Shown here piece by piece: positions 19,051 to 31,200 of a stretch of 64,000 bases of DNA. Source of the stretch: Vavraia culicis subsp. floridensis (lineage: Eukaryota; Microsporidia; Pleistophoridae); NCBI RefSeq assembly GCF_000192795.1, contig NW_007360611.1, positions 82,016 through 146,015 on the forward strand, given 5' to 3'. The notes beneath the pieces were generated by a model, which worked only from the letters and a program-made list of their open reading frames with translations, was not told the DNA's origin and made no database searches. A program made the position numbers and the translations under genes. The first letter of the stretch is position 1. Each line of letters opens with the position of its first letter.

Positions 19051-21645
19051 TAAGCTGTCGTTAAATAAATATTTGTTCGTTGAGTTTTGCCAACGGTTCT
19101 AAGCTTTAGCACTGTTTCGCGGTGCATGTTAATTCCTTGATCAGATTTTATGTACCATACCGAATTTATTCGCCTGCATTATTTTCCGTACATCGAATTC
19201 ATGTCAAACGCACTTATTATCGGTTTTGTACGCGGGAATAAACGTGGAAGTGATGATTCGTTTTGTAGTATCGGCTTAAATGTGATCATGCTCTGACGTA
19301 GCTCCCAGAACAAACGTAGAAGTACAGCATCGACTTGCAAACCTTCTCAAAGGCTAATGAACGTGGTATAACCGTGTACCTGTGCTGCAATCATCATACA
19401 TAGATTACGTTTATCATTATTGGCCAAGTGCACAATTGCGTTATTTTACATCTGGTCTGAACGAATTGGACAGAATAATCAATTTGACAGGTGATAGCAC
19501 ATCAAGAGCGTTAATCAGCGCAGAACAAGCGTATAGCATTAGAGTTGTACGTGCGGTGGTGCATGCTAAGTATTATGTGGCCAATTGCAGTCTAACAGGT
19601 CATTCATGTTGTGAACCTTGCTATATTCGCTACGGGCCCGTGTTGTAATGAACTGTTTCTAAATATGATCTAGCTGAACAGTAGGTACTTAGTGAACACC
19701 ATAATTGACCTAAAGAGTTGAACACACGGCTTGGTACACGTTTTAGAATGAGCACCACGCTGGATCAGCAGCTTACGAGAGTTGATGTATGAAAATACTA
19801 AAAAAGTTTTTAACTGCCAAAACGTGCGTATCAGATGAGTAAATGATGAGGAACACGAGTAAGCATGAACAGTACCAATGATTTACTTTCTTTTTGGTTA
19901 GGAAGAAATCTTTGCTTTGCACAACCACGCCTGTCTAACACTGCATTACAAGATGAGATTTAGGCACCGCGCAAGGCACGTTTTTTGTTATAATCCGCTG
20001 TTTCACCAGAAATATTTGAACTAACCGCAGCAATTTTATTTATCTGAAGCAATACGCTAAAAAATGGTTGGCAACGATTAAAGAAATTTTTGATGCGTTC
20101 CTTTGGCTAGAACACCTTCTTGGTGTACAAAATTACACTTTTTACTGTTCGGTATAGCTGTGGTAGTTCACCTCTGCTGCAGTACCGTGCTGCTGGACGG
20201 GTGAGGTAAAAAAGTACGTCTTCTTATCTTCTGGTCAAACGCACTTCTTTAACACCATTGCAACGATAATCTGCTGTGCACGTGGATTATGTCCGTTCAC
20301 CAGAGTTTCTACCGCACTTACAGCACCCATCAAAGACTCACTCACCACATGTACCCAAGCCGATATCACGTCCCATCCGCTAACTCATCTTTTAACCGAG
20401 AGGTACGGTTCACGTGTAGGATAGATTGGTGATCTAAACCTTGCGTGCTTGACAGGTGGATACAATCAAAGCGATGTGTCAAGAACATACCGGTGGATGA
20501 TAAAACGACGAGCGATGAAAAGTGCGGGAGCATCAAAATTGGGCAGCAGACAAAGGCCATACACAAGAAGGCGCACGGTTAACAGGTTCATGAATGTAGG
20601 ACTCAGATGCTTGTGCACACCGTATGGATGCAATTAAAAAACATTTCTACAGATCTGGTAATTGTGGTACGGAGAACCGACCGATCTACTTGTTCTACCT
20701 TCATCACGATGTGCCATCAAATTGATGAACGTGATGTTCGCATCGGTACCGGTCATCGCACGCTTAGTGTTTTTTATCCATGCTGTGCTAAAAGGCAATT
20801 TACTTTTCTGTGATGTAACCAAATTAACACTTTGTACATAAAAATTAAGAATGGAGAAGAAGACCTGTCATAGCAGAGTGAATGGCACTTAAAACAAATT
20901 TGCTGTCATTATGAGAGAGCCATACGGTTCATTTCGCTGGTCATTGATCGATAAATTTATTTTTCTGGAACTCGTGAGCTTTTGAATTTGCCCAAATTTA
21001 TACAACATACCAAAATGAAACAACTAAAAAGAGCACTTAGAAACACCGAAATGCTTGTAAACGTGTGCGAATGGTAAACATGCGTTCTTATCATCATTTC
21101 AAAGCTTTTGCACAGTTACCGGGCGAACTTCGTTTCCCTCGCGGTCGTAATCGGTTGATAGCACGTCATGCAAATCTCTTATAGAGCGGCAGTCTAAGCA
21201 CTGCAAACAAACAATGCTGCCACACTTTGGTGCGCACGTTTCATTTCGTACCGAAACGTTAAATTGGTGGCGAGGCATTCGTGAGGTGCTAATTCGTGTG
21301 TACCGGTACAAAAGAATGTTTACGGTGTTGCAAACAAATTCTTGTTCGTGCGTACGGTGTACCACGAGACCGTCTCCCTGCCAACCACACTCACCTGTAC
21401 AACCGATGCCGTGCTGCTGTACACGTATTCACCCAGTAGCACGTGTTAATTTGGAGTGTTCAGACGAGCCTGAACCTTTTCGGTATATTTAACATTTTTT
21501 GAGCGCAGTAATTAAAAATTCAATTCGGAGATCTGCAGGTAAAAACACCACTAATACCTCAGAATGCACCAAATGTGTGCACATCACCGTACTTTATCAC
21601 CTTATCAACAAAAAAAAATAAAAACAAAATAAAAAATAATAAGCC
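19051..21645. other. 2.6-kb gene-free stretch upstream of myosin
   Basis: No frame exceeds 92 codons and the longest ones overlap on opposite strands. An 88-codon minus frame (21099-21365) is cysteine-rich (CAPKCGSIVCLQCLDC) but starts at GTG and has no promoter signal. Local GC is higher than in other spacers (about 20.2-21.4 kb). An A-rich tract (21610-21640) immediately precedes the myosin ATG. Confidence 0.5.
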
Positions 21646-24600
21646 ATGGCAGATACAATGGAGGAAATAGTTCAACAAAGGGAAAAGAAATTAATTTGGG
21701 CTCCAGACAGAGAAAAGGCATTTGTGCTGGCCCAGATAAAAGACGAGAAGGACGATTACTACGTAGTGCTTACGAAGAGTGGCGAGGAGCGTGAGGTGCG
21801 GAAGATGGACACACAGAAGGTTAATCCGCAGAAGTTCGATGCTGTTGACGATTTGGCGGGGCTGAGCCACCTGAATGAGGCGAGTGTGCTGTACAATCTG
21901 CACATGCGGTACACCAACCAGAATATTTACACGTACTCCGGGCTGTTCCTGGTGGCACTGAATCCGTTCAGGAACCTGGGAATATACACAGAGAAAATGA
22001 TGAAGAAGTACTCGATGAACAAGAAATATGAGCTTAAACCGCACATTTTCGCGGTTGCAAACGATGCGTACACGTCGATGGTGATGAATAACAAAAACCA
22101 GTCTATTTTGATCACGGGCGAGTCGGGTGCGGGAAAGACGGAGAATACGAAGAAGGCGATCTCGTTCCTTGCGTACGCTGCGCAGGGATACGCGACAGGT
22201 GATAGTGTAAGCATTGAGCAGAAGATCGTAGACACAAATCCGGTTCTTGAAGCGTTTGGCAACGCACAGACCACACGGAACTACAACTCATCGCGGTTCG
22301 GCAAATTCATCAAGATAACGTTCGAGAGCGGGCGGATAACAGGCGCATACATTGAGAAGTATCTGCTCGAGCGGAGCAGGGTAACCCGGCCAAATCCGAA
22401 TGAAAGGAATTACCACATCTTCTACCAGCTGCTCAAAGGTGCCGACAAGGCGCTTCTTGACAGGCTGTTCCTGACGAACGGGATCAATGATTACAGGATG
22501 CTGAGGGACACTCCGCACACCGTGCCCGGTGTGGATGATGCCAAAGAGTTCGTGGAAACGCTGCGCTGCATGAAGAATCTTGGATTTGACGAGTGCACGA
22601 TCGAGTCCGTGCTGCGCATCGTCGCAGCCATTCTGCATTTGGGGAACATAGGCTTCGTGGACACAGGCGAAAAAGGTGAGATCAGAGACATAGGGCCAGC
22701 CGAGGCAGCATGTCGACTGCTGTGCATCCCGATCGCAAGCTTTGTCAAATGCATTTTGAACCCGATCTCCGTGCTCTCGCATGAGACGGTAACGCGCAAC
22801 CGGAGCAGCGAGCAGGCGCGCCGCATCGTTGATGCACTGTGCAGATTGTTATACGAGAATCTGTTTGAAGAAGTGATCCGCATCATCAACACGTGCATAC
22901 GAAGTCCGATGGGCAGCAGCTACATCGGCGTGCTTGACATTGCAGGCTTTGAGATCTTCAAGACGAATAACTTCGAGCAGTTCTGCATAAACTACACGAA
23001 CGAGAAGCTGCAGCAGTTCTTTAACCACCACATGTTCATACTTGAGCAGGAGATTTACAGGCGGGAGCAGATCGAGTGGAATTACATCGATTTTGGCCAT
23101 GATCTGAGTCCCACAATCAATCTCATCGAGAGCAACAACCCGATCGGCATATTCGCGTACATCGACGAGGAGTGCGTGATGCCCAAGGCTGATGAGAAGA
23201 CCCTTCTGCACAAGCTGTACACGAATTTGAAGAAGGTGCCTGAATTTGAGGCGTGCCGCTTCAACGACGGTTTCAAGCTGAAGCATTATGCGGGTGTGAC
23301 CGAGTATGATATTGAGGGTTGGCTGTCCAAGAACAAAGAGCCGTACTTCGGAGACATCTCGGAGCTCATCGAGCGCAGCGATGACGAACTGGTGAGGCGC
23401 CTTGTACCACGTCCCTCCAAGGGCGAGAAAAAGGGTTTCTTCAGAACAGTCGCGCAGAAGCATAAGGAACAGCTCGCATACCTCATGCAGCAGCTCAAGA
23501 ATACATCACCGCACTTCGTACGGTGCATCCTGCCCAACTGCAAGAAGAGCAGCACTGAGCTCGACAACCACTTCATTCTGCACCAGCTGCGTTGCAACGG
23601 CGTGCTCGAGGGCATACGGATTTCGCGGCTGGGCTATCCAAATCGAATGGACTTCAAGGATTTTATCGAGCGGTACAGTGTGATTTACAAGGAGTTTGAC
23701 GGCTTTGACGAGAAAATGTACATCAAGGGCATGTGCGATGCGCTTTCCATACCGGCAAATTTGTATAAGCTTGGTCTTACAAAGGTGTTCTTCAAGCAGA
23801 GTGTGCTTGCAGAGATCGAAGAAGTGCGTGAGAGCGCACTTGCAGAGCTGATGCGGGAGGTACGTGCACTTATACGCGCCTTTTTGTCCGTGAAACGCAC
23901 AAACATCGATGAGAGGAAACGCAGTGCAGCAGACGCGCTTAAGAAGGATGTGCTGTTGCACCTTGGTCTTAGACGATACGGGTGGTGGCGGTTGTACCAG
24001 ATCGTTAAGCCATTGCTTGATGTTACCAAGAAGAATGAGATGGAGAAGGAGCAGCAGAACAGAATAAAGGAGATGGAGCAGGAGGCACACAGAGGTGTGG
24101 AAGAGATTGCTAGACTTGGTGATGCCATAAAAATCAAGGAAAATGAGAAGAACGAGCTCATAGCATCGCTGGAGAGGGAGAGGCTGCTTGCTGAACAGAA
24201 GGACGAGCTGCTTGCAGCAATACGAGCGGAGCGACAGAGCATTTCTGAGCAGTTACAGCATGGACAGCAAGAAATGAGCACTCTGCAGGAACAGCTTAGG
24301 AAGAATGCGCACGAGTGTACACAGCACGTGCGGCTGCTCAGCACTGCCGAGAGCGACAGGGCAGCGTTACGGAAAGAGATGGATGGTCTGGTGCAGCGGT
24401 ACGATGCGCTCAGCGAAGAGCACAAGAACCTGCGCACAAACAGGCAGAATCTCGAGGATCGCGTGAACATCCTCACAACTGAGATGCAGGCGATGACCGT
24501 AAAGAACAAGAGCAAGCTGGAAGAACTAGTGCTCGACAAGGAGAAAGAGCTCATACGTCTAAACAACCTAGTGAAGCAGGGCGAAGGACAAAAGCAGCTT

Positions 24601-26652
24601 CTTGACGAGCAGGTGGCTGCGCTCAAGCAATCTGCCCAGACCTTAGAGAACCGTTTGGAGGATGAACATGCTCAAAACGAGCGGTTGACGGGTCAGAACA
24701 ATGCACTGATGGCTGAAAGAGAGGAGAATTCGCGATGCATACACGAGTTGACGAGGAAGAGTGCTGTGCAGGATGGAACGATCCGCACCCTGACCGAGCA
24801 GCTGACGAACACTAACATAATCCTGAACAACACAAAGACCGAGTGCGAAGACGCAGCTGTAAACAGCCAAAAGTTGGAGGATGAGGTGCGCAAGTTGTCA
24901 AGCGAGCTGCGCAAGAAGGAACACGAGCTGCAACACGTACGTGAACTAGTGCACATAGAAAAAGAGAAGAATGCAAGTCTTGAAACACGCATTGAAGTGC
25001 TTAAGGGCGAGAATGAAGTGTTAATCAGCTCGAATAACGTTGAAGGACCGACAACTGAGGAGATGGACAGACTCAAAGAGCGAATCAAAAAGTTGGAAAA
25101 GACGAATCGGGAACTGAGCGCGAATATTGCATCGGAGAGAGCGTTCAATAAAAGCCTGGAAGACGAGCGCATCGTGATGCACAAGAAGAACTTGGCAGAG
25201 ATGCAGGGCAGGTACGGCGAACTACTTAAAGAGATGGCGAAGGTGAATTCTGAAAAGAAGGCGCTCAATATGCGCGTAGCACGGCTTGAGAGCGAAAACA
25301 CGGATCTGCGCGCGTCGTTGGAAGAGCGCATTCAGAACGAAGAATCGACAGGCAGCAGTGAGTGCAATCTGACAATGCTTGAATCAGAGCGTAAAGTGCG
25401 TGATGACTTGCGGGAGGAGCTTGCAAGGCAGGAAGATACGAACATGCATCTGCGTAACGAGCTAGAGGCGTTGCACGCAAGTTATGAAAAGGAAATGGGT
25501 GATAGAGACGCACTGATAAACGAGCTGAAAGCACAAACAGTGAATAAGATTGGCACGCAGGAGCTGTGCGCTCTGAAGCGCGAGGTGAAAGCGTACCAGA
25601 AATACATCACCGATGCACTCGGCGTGTCTCAAAGTACGTTCAGTACGAAGATCGGCAAGTATAAGCAGGAGATCGTCGAGCTGGAGGAGCGGAACAAGAA
25701 TTTGAAAGCAGAGAATTATGAAATGAAGAACAAGCTTGGAGAGGTGAGCATGCGTGTGGATATGCATGTGAATAAAAATAGGAATCTGGAGAACAGCCTG
25801 GCATTCTACAAGAAGAACGCAGATGATGCGGCCGGCCGGCTGAGGACCAAAGACGCGGAGCTGGTCAAGTGGAGGAATGAGGCTGCCGAACTGCGCACGA
25901 GGTTGTCGAACACGCAAATCAAGCATGAGTATGCACTGAAAGTGGCGGAGGAACGCAACAAGGACGTAAATAAAGTACTCGCCGATAGGGATGCGCGCAT
26001 TGCAGGCCTTAACGATCAGCTGAGCAAATTTGGGCATGAGTTTGAGCGGCTGAATGGCCTGATAAAGGAGTCAGATGAGGAAAAGATGCTCCGAACGGAG
26101 AATACACGTCTTACCAAGGAGTGTGCGGAGCTGAGTATAGAGCTGCATGCGATGAAAAACAACAACAATCTTTTGAAGGAGCAGATTGGCAGATGCGAGG
26201 AGAACGTGCTCGATCTAGAGAATAGGTGCAGTGCACTTAAGAAAGAGAATGAACTCAAAGGTTCTATGATGGAATGCAAGGAGCAAGAAATCAACAATTG
26301 GAGAAACCAGTACGTCAATGCTGCCAAGGAACTGCGGGACATGGCGCTTGAAAAGATCCCGATGCCCAAATTTACCAGGATACAGATGAGCAGTGCACCA
26401 GAAGAGAAGCAGGAAATGGATTACGCCCTAGTGTTTGAGAACGATGAGCTTAAGGCGCGCGTTACTGAGAACGATGAAAGGATTGAGGTACTTACAAATG
26501 AACGAGACACGACCAAAGAAGAGGTGCATGAGCTGAAGAAGGCATTCGAAACCTTGGAATTGAAGAATAAGCAATTGGAGCGGGAGCTTGCTGATGAGAA
26601 GGATGCCAGCAAGCTGTTTAAAATGATCAGAACAATCAATAAGAAGAAGTAA
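21646..26652 (+). CDS. Myosin heavy chain, class II-type
   Basis: Actin-based motor of 1668 aa. The N-terminal SH3-like segment and motor head span about residues 1-735: P-loop GESGAGKT (158-165), switch I in NYNSSRFGK, switch II DIAGFE (431-436), relay and converter ending near VFFKQSVLAEIEE. A short lever leads to 'GWWRLYQIVKPLL' (779 on), the class II head-rod junction. An essentially unbroken coiled coil of nearly 870 residues follows to the C-terminus, so the protein should dimerise and probably form filaments. The two IQ positions in the lever lack the usual glutamine and glycine. There is no CCC element; an A-rich leader precedes the ATG. G/C-rich codons suggest strong expression. Likely roles are cytokinesis or sporoplasm motility (inference). 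Confidence 0.95.
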   Translation: MADTMEEIVQQREKKLIWAPDREKAFVLAQIKDEKDDYYVVLTKSGEEREVRKMDTQKVNPQKFDAVDDLAGLSHLNEASVLYNLHMRYTNQNIYTYSGLFLVALNPFRNLGIYTEKMMKKYSMNKKYELKPHIFAVANDAYTSMVMNNKNQSILITGESGAGKTENTKKAISFLAYAAQGYATGDSVSIEQKIVDTNPVLEAFGNAQTTRNYNSSRFGKFIKITFESGRITGAYIEKYLLERSRVTRPNPNERNYHIFYQLLKGADKALLDRLFLTNGINDYRMLRDTPHTVPGVDDAKEFVETLRCMKNLGFDECTIESVLRIVAAILHLGNIGFVDTGEKGEIRDIGPAEAACRLLCIPIASFVKCILNPISVLSHETVTRNRSSEQARRIVDALCRLLYENLFEEVIRIINTCIRSPMGSSYIGVLDIAGFEIFKTNNFEQFCINYTNEKLQQFFNHHMFILEQEIYRREQIEWNYIDFGHDLSPTINLIESNNPIGIFAYIDEECVMPKADEKTLLHKLYTNLKKVPEFEACRFNDGFKLKHYAGVTEYDIEGWLSKNKEPYFGDISELIERSDDELVRRLVPRPSKGEKKGFFRTVAQKHKEQLAYLMQQLKNTSPHFVRCILPNCKKSSTELDNHFILHQLRCNGVLEGIRISRLGYPNRMDFKDFIERYSVIYKEFDGFDEKMYIKGMCDALSIPANLYKLGLTKVFFKQSVLAEIEEVRESALAELMREVRALIRAFLSVKRTNIDERKRSAADALKKDVLLHLGLRRYGWWRLYQIVKPLLDVTKKNEMEKEQQNRIKEMEQEAHRGVEEIARLGDAIKIKENEKNELIASLERERLLAEQKDELLAAIRAERQSISEQLQHGQQEMSTLQEQLRKNAHECTQHVRLLSTAESDRAALRKEMDGLVQRYDALSEEHKNLRTNRQNLEDRVNILTTEMQAMTVKNKSKLEELVLDKEKELIRLNNLVKQGEGQKQLLDEQVAALKQSAQTLENRLEDEHAQNERLTGQNNALMAEREENSRCIHELTRKSAVQDGTIRTLTEQLTNTNIILNNTKTECEDAAVNSQKLEDEVRKLSSELRKKEHELQHVRELVHIEKEKNASLETRIEVLKGENEVLISSNNVEGPTTEEMDRLKERIKKLEKTNRELSANIASERAFNKSLEDERIVMHKKNLAEMQGRYGELLKEMAKVNSEKKALNMRVARLESENTDLRASLEERIQNEESTGSSECNLTMLESERKVRDDLREELARQEDTNMHLRNELEALHASYEKEMGDRDALINELKAQTVNKIGTQELCALKREVKAYQKYITDALGVSQSTFSTKIGKYKQEIVELEERNKNLKAENYEMKNKLGEVSMRVDMHVNKNRNLENSLAFYKKNADDAAGRLRTKDAELVKWRNEAAELRTRLSNTQIKHEYALKVAEERNKDVNKVLADRDARIAGLNDQLSKFGHEFERLNGLIKESDEEKMLRTENTRLTKECAELSIELHAMKNNNNLLKEQIGRCEENVLDLENRCSALKKENELKGSMMECKEQEINNWRNQYVNAAKELRDMALEKIPMPKFTRIQMSSAPEEKQEMDYALVFENDELKARVTENDERIEVLTNERDTTKEEVHELKKAFETLELKNKQLERELADEKDASKLFKMIRTINKKK

Positions 26653-27337
26653 AGTTGAATGCTGTGACATGTCTTTTTATTTTATGGTGAACGGTTTAGT
26701 GCCGATTTATCGTTTTGCCGTATCCCTTCAAGCTTGTGAGCTTTTGCGCCGAGTTACCGTGCATGTCTAGTATTCCTCTATTTGGTCGCTATTTCCACAT
26801 CATAACGGTCGTATTTCGTCAGTGAACGCATTAAATGCGTGTTGTGTGCTAACATTAGAAAATGCATTTGCGCCACGCAACAGCTTTGATGCACAGAGAC
26901 GATCATACACGCCAATCCTGAGAAGAGTTTTTTGTAGTACTTCTATCGAACTAAGGGCCTGTACCAAGGTCGGTTCCTAAGGACCAGAAAAGTATGTTTG
27001 CTTTGGCAATGCCGCATTGGAGGTACATAAACGTGCTCTTAGCCAAAAAATGAGTAATAGGCGAAAAATAGGCCTGGTTACGAATGGATATGTGGGTAAA
27101 AACATCGTATCACGCTCGCAATTCCTCAAGTTATAGTACTGAGTTGAACCGATGTGGTACAGTTCTGTGTGGCGCATACGTTAATATGGTACATTCGCGA
27201 TTCCTGTTACTTAACGCTAATGACGAGATTTACTGTTAAATTACAATAATTTGCAGGTGATGAACTCGGTGCACAGATTATGTACGATAAATCACACTAT
27301 GATACAGTACCGATGATTGGTGTAATTAAACTTTTAT
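26653..27337. other. Intergenic, convergent between myosin and the 211-aa protein
   Basis: About 685 nt. No supported gene; frames reach 66 codons. Confidence 0.5.
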
Positions 27338-27973
27338 TCACTCATCTTCGTTTTTTACTATTCTTGCAGCCTTTTTCAGGTAATACTTCGAGTTCTCGGC
27401 TCTCAGAATAATTTGTGCTATGTTGTTGTTGATCTTCAGTATAACGTCGTTTAGCTTCCGTCTCCTGTTCACGAAATGTGCGAACAGCACGTTAAACTTG
27501 AACAGCAGCTTCTTGTCTTTCATTGGATTACCATCCTCCTTTATGTAAAAGAATTTCCAGCGTATCAACTTATCAACAATCACCGTATTCCGCTTCAGAA
27601 GATTGATGAAAAAATACTGCTGGCGCTTAAGCTGCACACACTCCAGTCTCCTCATTATGTCCACTGATGCACACAGCTTGAGCACGTTTGATGTGCAATC
27701 CTTCCTCAAGCTGAAATAAAACGCATCACTCTTGAAATCAGGCAAGTACTGTACACCGCTTTTCACTCGCCTGAAGAACTGATCCACTATGACTTGTTCA
27801 CTGCCACGCGGCAATTTGTAGTACTCGTGGAGCCTTCTGTTCAAACGCATACGACGCGGTTGCACATAACTCTGGCTTTCAGCGAAGGATAAAAGGGTGT
27901 TCTCATCTGATACGCTCGTTGGTTCCGATGTTTTTATTCTCTTAACGCTGCTATCCGGTGATACGCCTTCCAT
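27338..27973 (-). CDS. Unidentified basic protein (211 aa)
   Basis: Not recognised. The N-terminal 40 residues are Ser/Thr-rich and polar. The remainder is strongly basic and helix-like ('RRMRLNRRLHEYY', 'LIRWKFFYIKEDG', 'VNRRRKLNDVILKINNN'). Lys/Arg clusters would suit nuclear or nucleic-acid-bound localisation, which is only inference. ATG at 27973; a CCC run lies 15 nt upstream (27989-27991 complement). It is transcribed divergently from the 1448-aa protein gene with about 290 nt between starts. Confidence 0.68.
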   Translation of the reverse strand: MEGVSPDSSVKRIKTSEPTSVSDENTLLSFAESQSYVQPRRMRLNRRLHEYYKLPRGSEQVIVDQFFRRVKSGVQYLPDFKSDAFYFSLRKDCTSNVLKLCASVDIMRRLECVQLKRQQYFFINLLKRNTVIVDKLIRWKFFYIKEDGNPMKDKKLLFKFNVLFAHFVNRRRKLNDVILKINNNIAQIILRAENSKYYLKKAARIVKNEDE

Positions 27974-28257
27974 CTGAGTTGCTCTGATGGGCGGAACAAT
28001 AACACAATTTTTATCAATTCTGAAAATCGGAGAATTGCTCGGTGTAAGTGTTATTTTGAACTATGAGACATGCTTTGCGTACAGAATTGCATTGGTTAGC
28101 TCTTTTTGTTCGGTAAAAATATCAGCTCAAAGTGCCGCTAAATCCGTAAAAAGAGAAAAGGCTCGGAATTCGTTTCTAAAACAACTCATCTTAGGTTCTG
28201 CAGCCTTGTAAGCATGCTATACGAACGCTGGTCTTTTAATACTTGTAAATTGCCGGA

Positions 28258-28260
28258 CCC
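28258..28260 (+). promoter_or_regulatory. CCC element choosing the start of the 1448-aa protein
   Basis: The open frame has ATGs at 28214 and 28268. CCC at 28258-28260 lies 7 nt before the second, matching the arrangement at other genes, so 28268 is preferred. Confidence 0.45.
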
Positions 28261-28267
28261 TTCCGCA

Positions 28268-31200
28268 ATGAACTGGGATCGGGCAAAATCAATGCTGAAT
28301 GCGTTTGGTAAGTTAAATAAATCATTACAGGTTCAAGAACTAAAAACGATGGATAATAAAGCAGAAGAGTACAAGTTTATTGTTGCATACCACTTCAAGG
28401 AGTTGAAGGATAGGAAGAGTGTTGTTCTGATGGATAAGTTCGGAGTACATGATGGAGACAGTCGGTATGAGTTTGAACTCAAGGTAGTTAATGAGATAAA
28501 ACGGTCTGGGCTGTTATTCAGGAACATATGGAACGAGTTTTATCACAATTTCTACGACGAGTTGATCAACGGCCCTGTTAATGGCGTGGTATTGGCCATG
28601 CGGTTCAGATGTGACGACTTTGGTGTTATATTTGAGAAATTGTACGAGTGCAAAGTGCTAGAAACACAATTTTTGAAAGATAATTTGGAGCTTGTCATAG
28701 GAAAATTGCTGGGCAGCAGCTCATTGGATGACTTTGGCCTAAAAATATGTGATCAGCTGCAGAATGACATATACCAGCATCTTCAGATGGAAATAGACAG
28801 CGGAAAATATGATGACAGAGAAGGTTTCCAACCATTTTACTCAAATAATTTGTTACAAAGCGCGGTCGCGAAAAGAAATGATTTGAATGCTTACAAATGG
28901 CTGTGCTTAAGAGGTACTTGCGATCAGTACTACATTCTTAATCGGCTGTTCGCTTTCTATGAAAGAGGAGCTATCACGAATTACGGGGATATACTCGAAT
29001 ATAAAATGAAAATTGATCTTGGCACATTTGAAAGGTTTATTAACTCTAACAAATTGATAGGTCGTGAGGTGTTTGTGTTTCTGTCTAACTTCACGTCGCT
29101 GGTATCACCTGATATTCTACGTGTCGTTGATGTGAAGATGGCAGATTACTTAGCTCCGTTTTTGAGAAAAAAATGTGTTATATCACTGCCTAAGGGCTGT
29201 TACGAGATAGATCTGAGAGACGAACAGATATTTCTGCTGGAAGAACTTGGTGACAATGGCAAAAATTTGGCTGAACCGAATGGAAGTAAATCACGGATGG
29301 ACAGGCACAGGAAAAATGAGAAATTGCTGGTAAAACTGCTCGATTACGACTGCATCAAACGATCTGTTATTAAAAACTTCAATCCATTCAATTACACGAT
29401 CGAGACATCGCTGCAAATCATGAAAAAATATAAAATAGAGAGATGGAGCTTTTATTCCTACTGCCTTGCCAATGTGGCATATCTGAAATCATTGTTTCTT
29501 GATTACTATGTCTCGGGACAGAGCATACCGGAAGAAATCATTGAATGCGAGAGTACCTGCGAAAAACCGACAGAAACGGACGCTATCGTTTATAAATCAC
29601 TGGAAAGGGTTTATATGTTCAGTTCGGTTCTTGTGCTGGAGCTGAATTTGACATTTCTCACTGCGGATGTTTTTAGAAGTATCATAGGGCTCAATGACGC
29701 ACTGGACTTGAAAATTTACCTGTTTTTGAAAAGAGAAAATTTTGAACTTCTTAAAGACCTGGTTATTTGCTTCAAGAAGACTCCTGACAGCAAATTGACG
29801 AATCTTATGAAGAAGAAGAAAATAGCGCAGCAAGATTTGAAGTGTTACCTGTCGTATGATATTGATTTTACGATGTACGAGATCGAAGTGTTTTTTGAAC
29901 TCTATGAGAGCGGAGTGGACGAGAACGGTTTGAGAATTCTGTTGCAGTATGAAAATGATGAGGATTCGTTCAAATCGTTCCAATTTTTGTTAAGGCATGG
30001 AGTCGAAGACGTGTTTAAGTATTTCAACAGAGAAAATGATTTGATATACAACTACCTAAGAGATAGCGATTTGAAGTTGTGCTTTGAATACATAAAAGGA
30101 CATGAGAGATACAAATCCATTTTCTTGAAGAGTATCGATGCATCGATGTGCTGCTTGGAGGAAGCACGAATCGCTTATGAGCTGCTCGATCGGACGCTCA
30201 TAGTTGACAATAATGTTGTTTTGCCAAACAACGAAGACATGGCTGAAAATGAAAATCTTTTAACATACACAAGGTACGATTCGGCTGTTACCGGTAGGTT
30301 GAGAAAGGCTGTAAATACTGAAGATGGTAATTTATATTACAAGTGTATTTATAACGACGTTACTGGCCTGATCGCTCAGCACAGGGAAGATGACATTTTC
30401 TATATCCTCAGCTACATACGACCAAAAGATGTACAACCGTATATAAACGATTTATTCGGCCATGACAATCGAATCATAAAGATACATTTATGGGACAAGT
30501 TTTACACATTTGTAATCATGCAGCAAATCGAATGTGTGCTGAATGAGCGCAAAAATGAGGAACACATGGTTTTGATTCTTGAAAACGTTGAAAAGATAAG
30601 ATTGCCGACTTTGCTCCGGCTTTACCACCATCAGAACAAACAGATCTCTGATTTGAGTTTACAAAAATTGAAGAAACTGAAAATTCAGAACAAGAACCTT
30701 AGCGATGTGCGGCTAAAAATAATAAATTATCTCACAGAAAAGAACCAAGGCAATTCGTTTATTGATAACATAGTGTTTACGTCGGAATTAGACAAAGAAT
30801 CGTTGGAAATTTGCATTTTGTTGGTAAAGAAAAGCAGGAACATGATACTGGCGGAGAAATTGCTTTGTCTGACAAAGCAAAGGAACATATGTGAATATTT
30901 GAAAGATATTTTGTGCGTTTTGAATGGTGAACTTATCATTAAGTATGTGAATGAACTGAAATATATGCTGAACAAGGATGACCTGATTGTTTTTGTACAA
31001 GAAAAAATGGGGAGTGTCTGCTTGGAGAATGCTAAGCTGGTGGTAAAAATTTTAGAAATCATGGATATGGATGTAAATGTGGTAATTTCTAGAGAAGAGA
31101 TAGCAGAATTTGAGAATGTTGTTGTTTGTAAAAATGATCTTTCATTTGACACGGCTGGTGAACGCAAAAGTGGGGCAAAGAACGACCGATTAGAAACTGG

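Noticed and set aside
21099..21365. Cysteine-rich minus frame resembling a zinc finger
   Set aside because: Cysteine spacing fits no standard finger, GTG start, no promoter signal; left as noncoding.
23685..26639. Long minus-strand frames (up to 313 codons) opposite the myosin rod, Ser/Cys/Phe-rich
   Set aside because: Reverse reading of coiled-coil codons (GAG, AAG, CTG) gives stop-poor Ser/Leu/Phe-rich frames; these are shadows.
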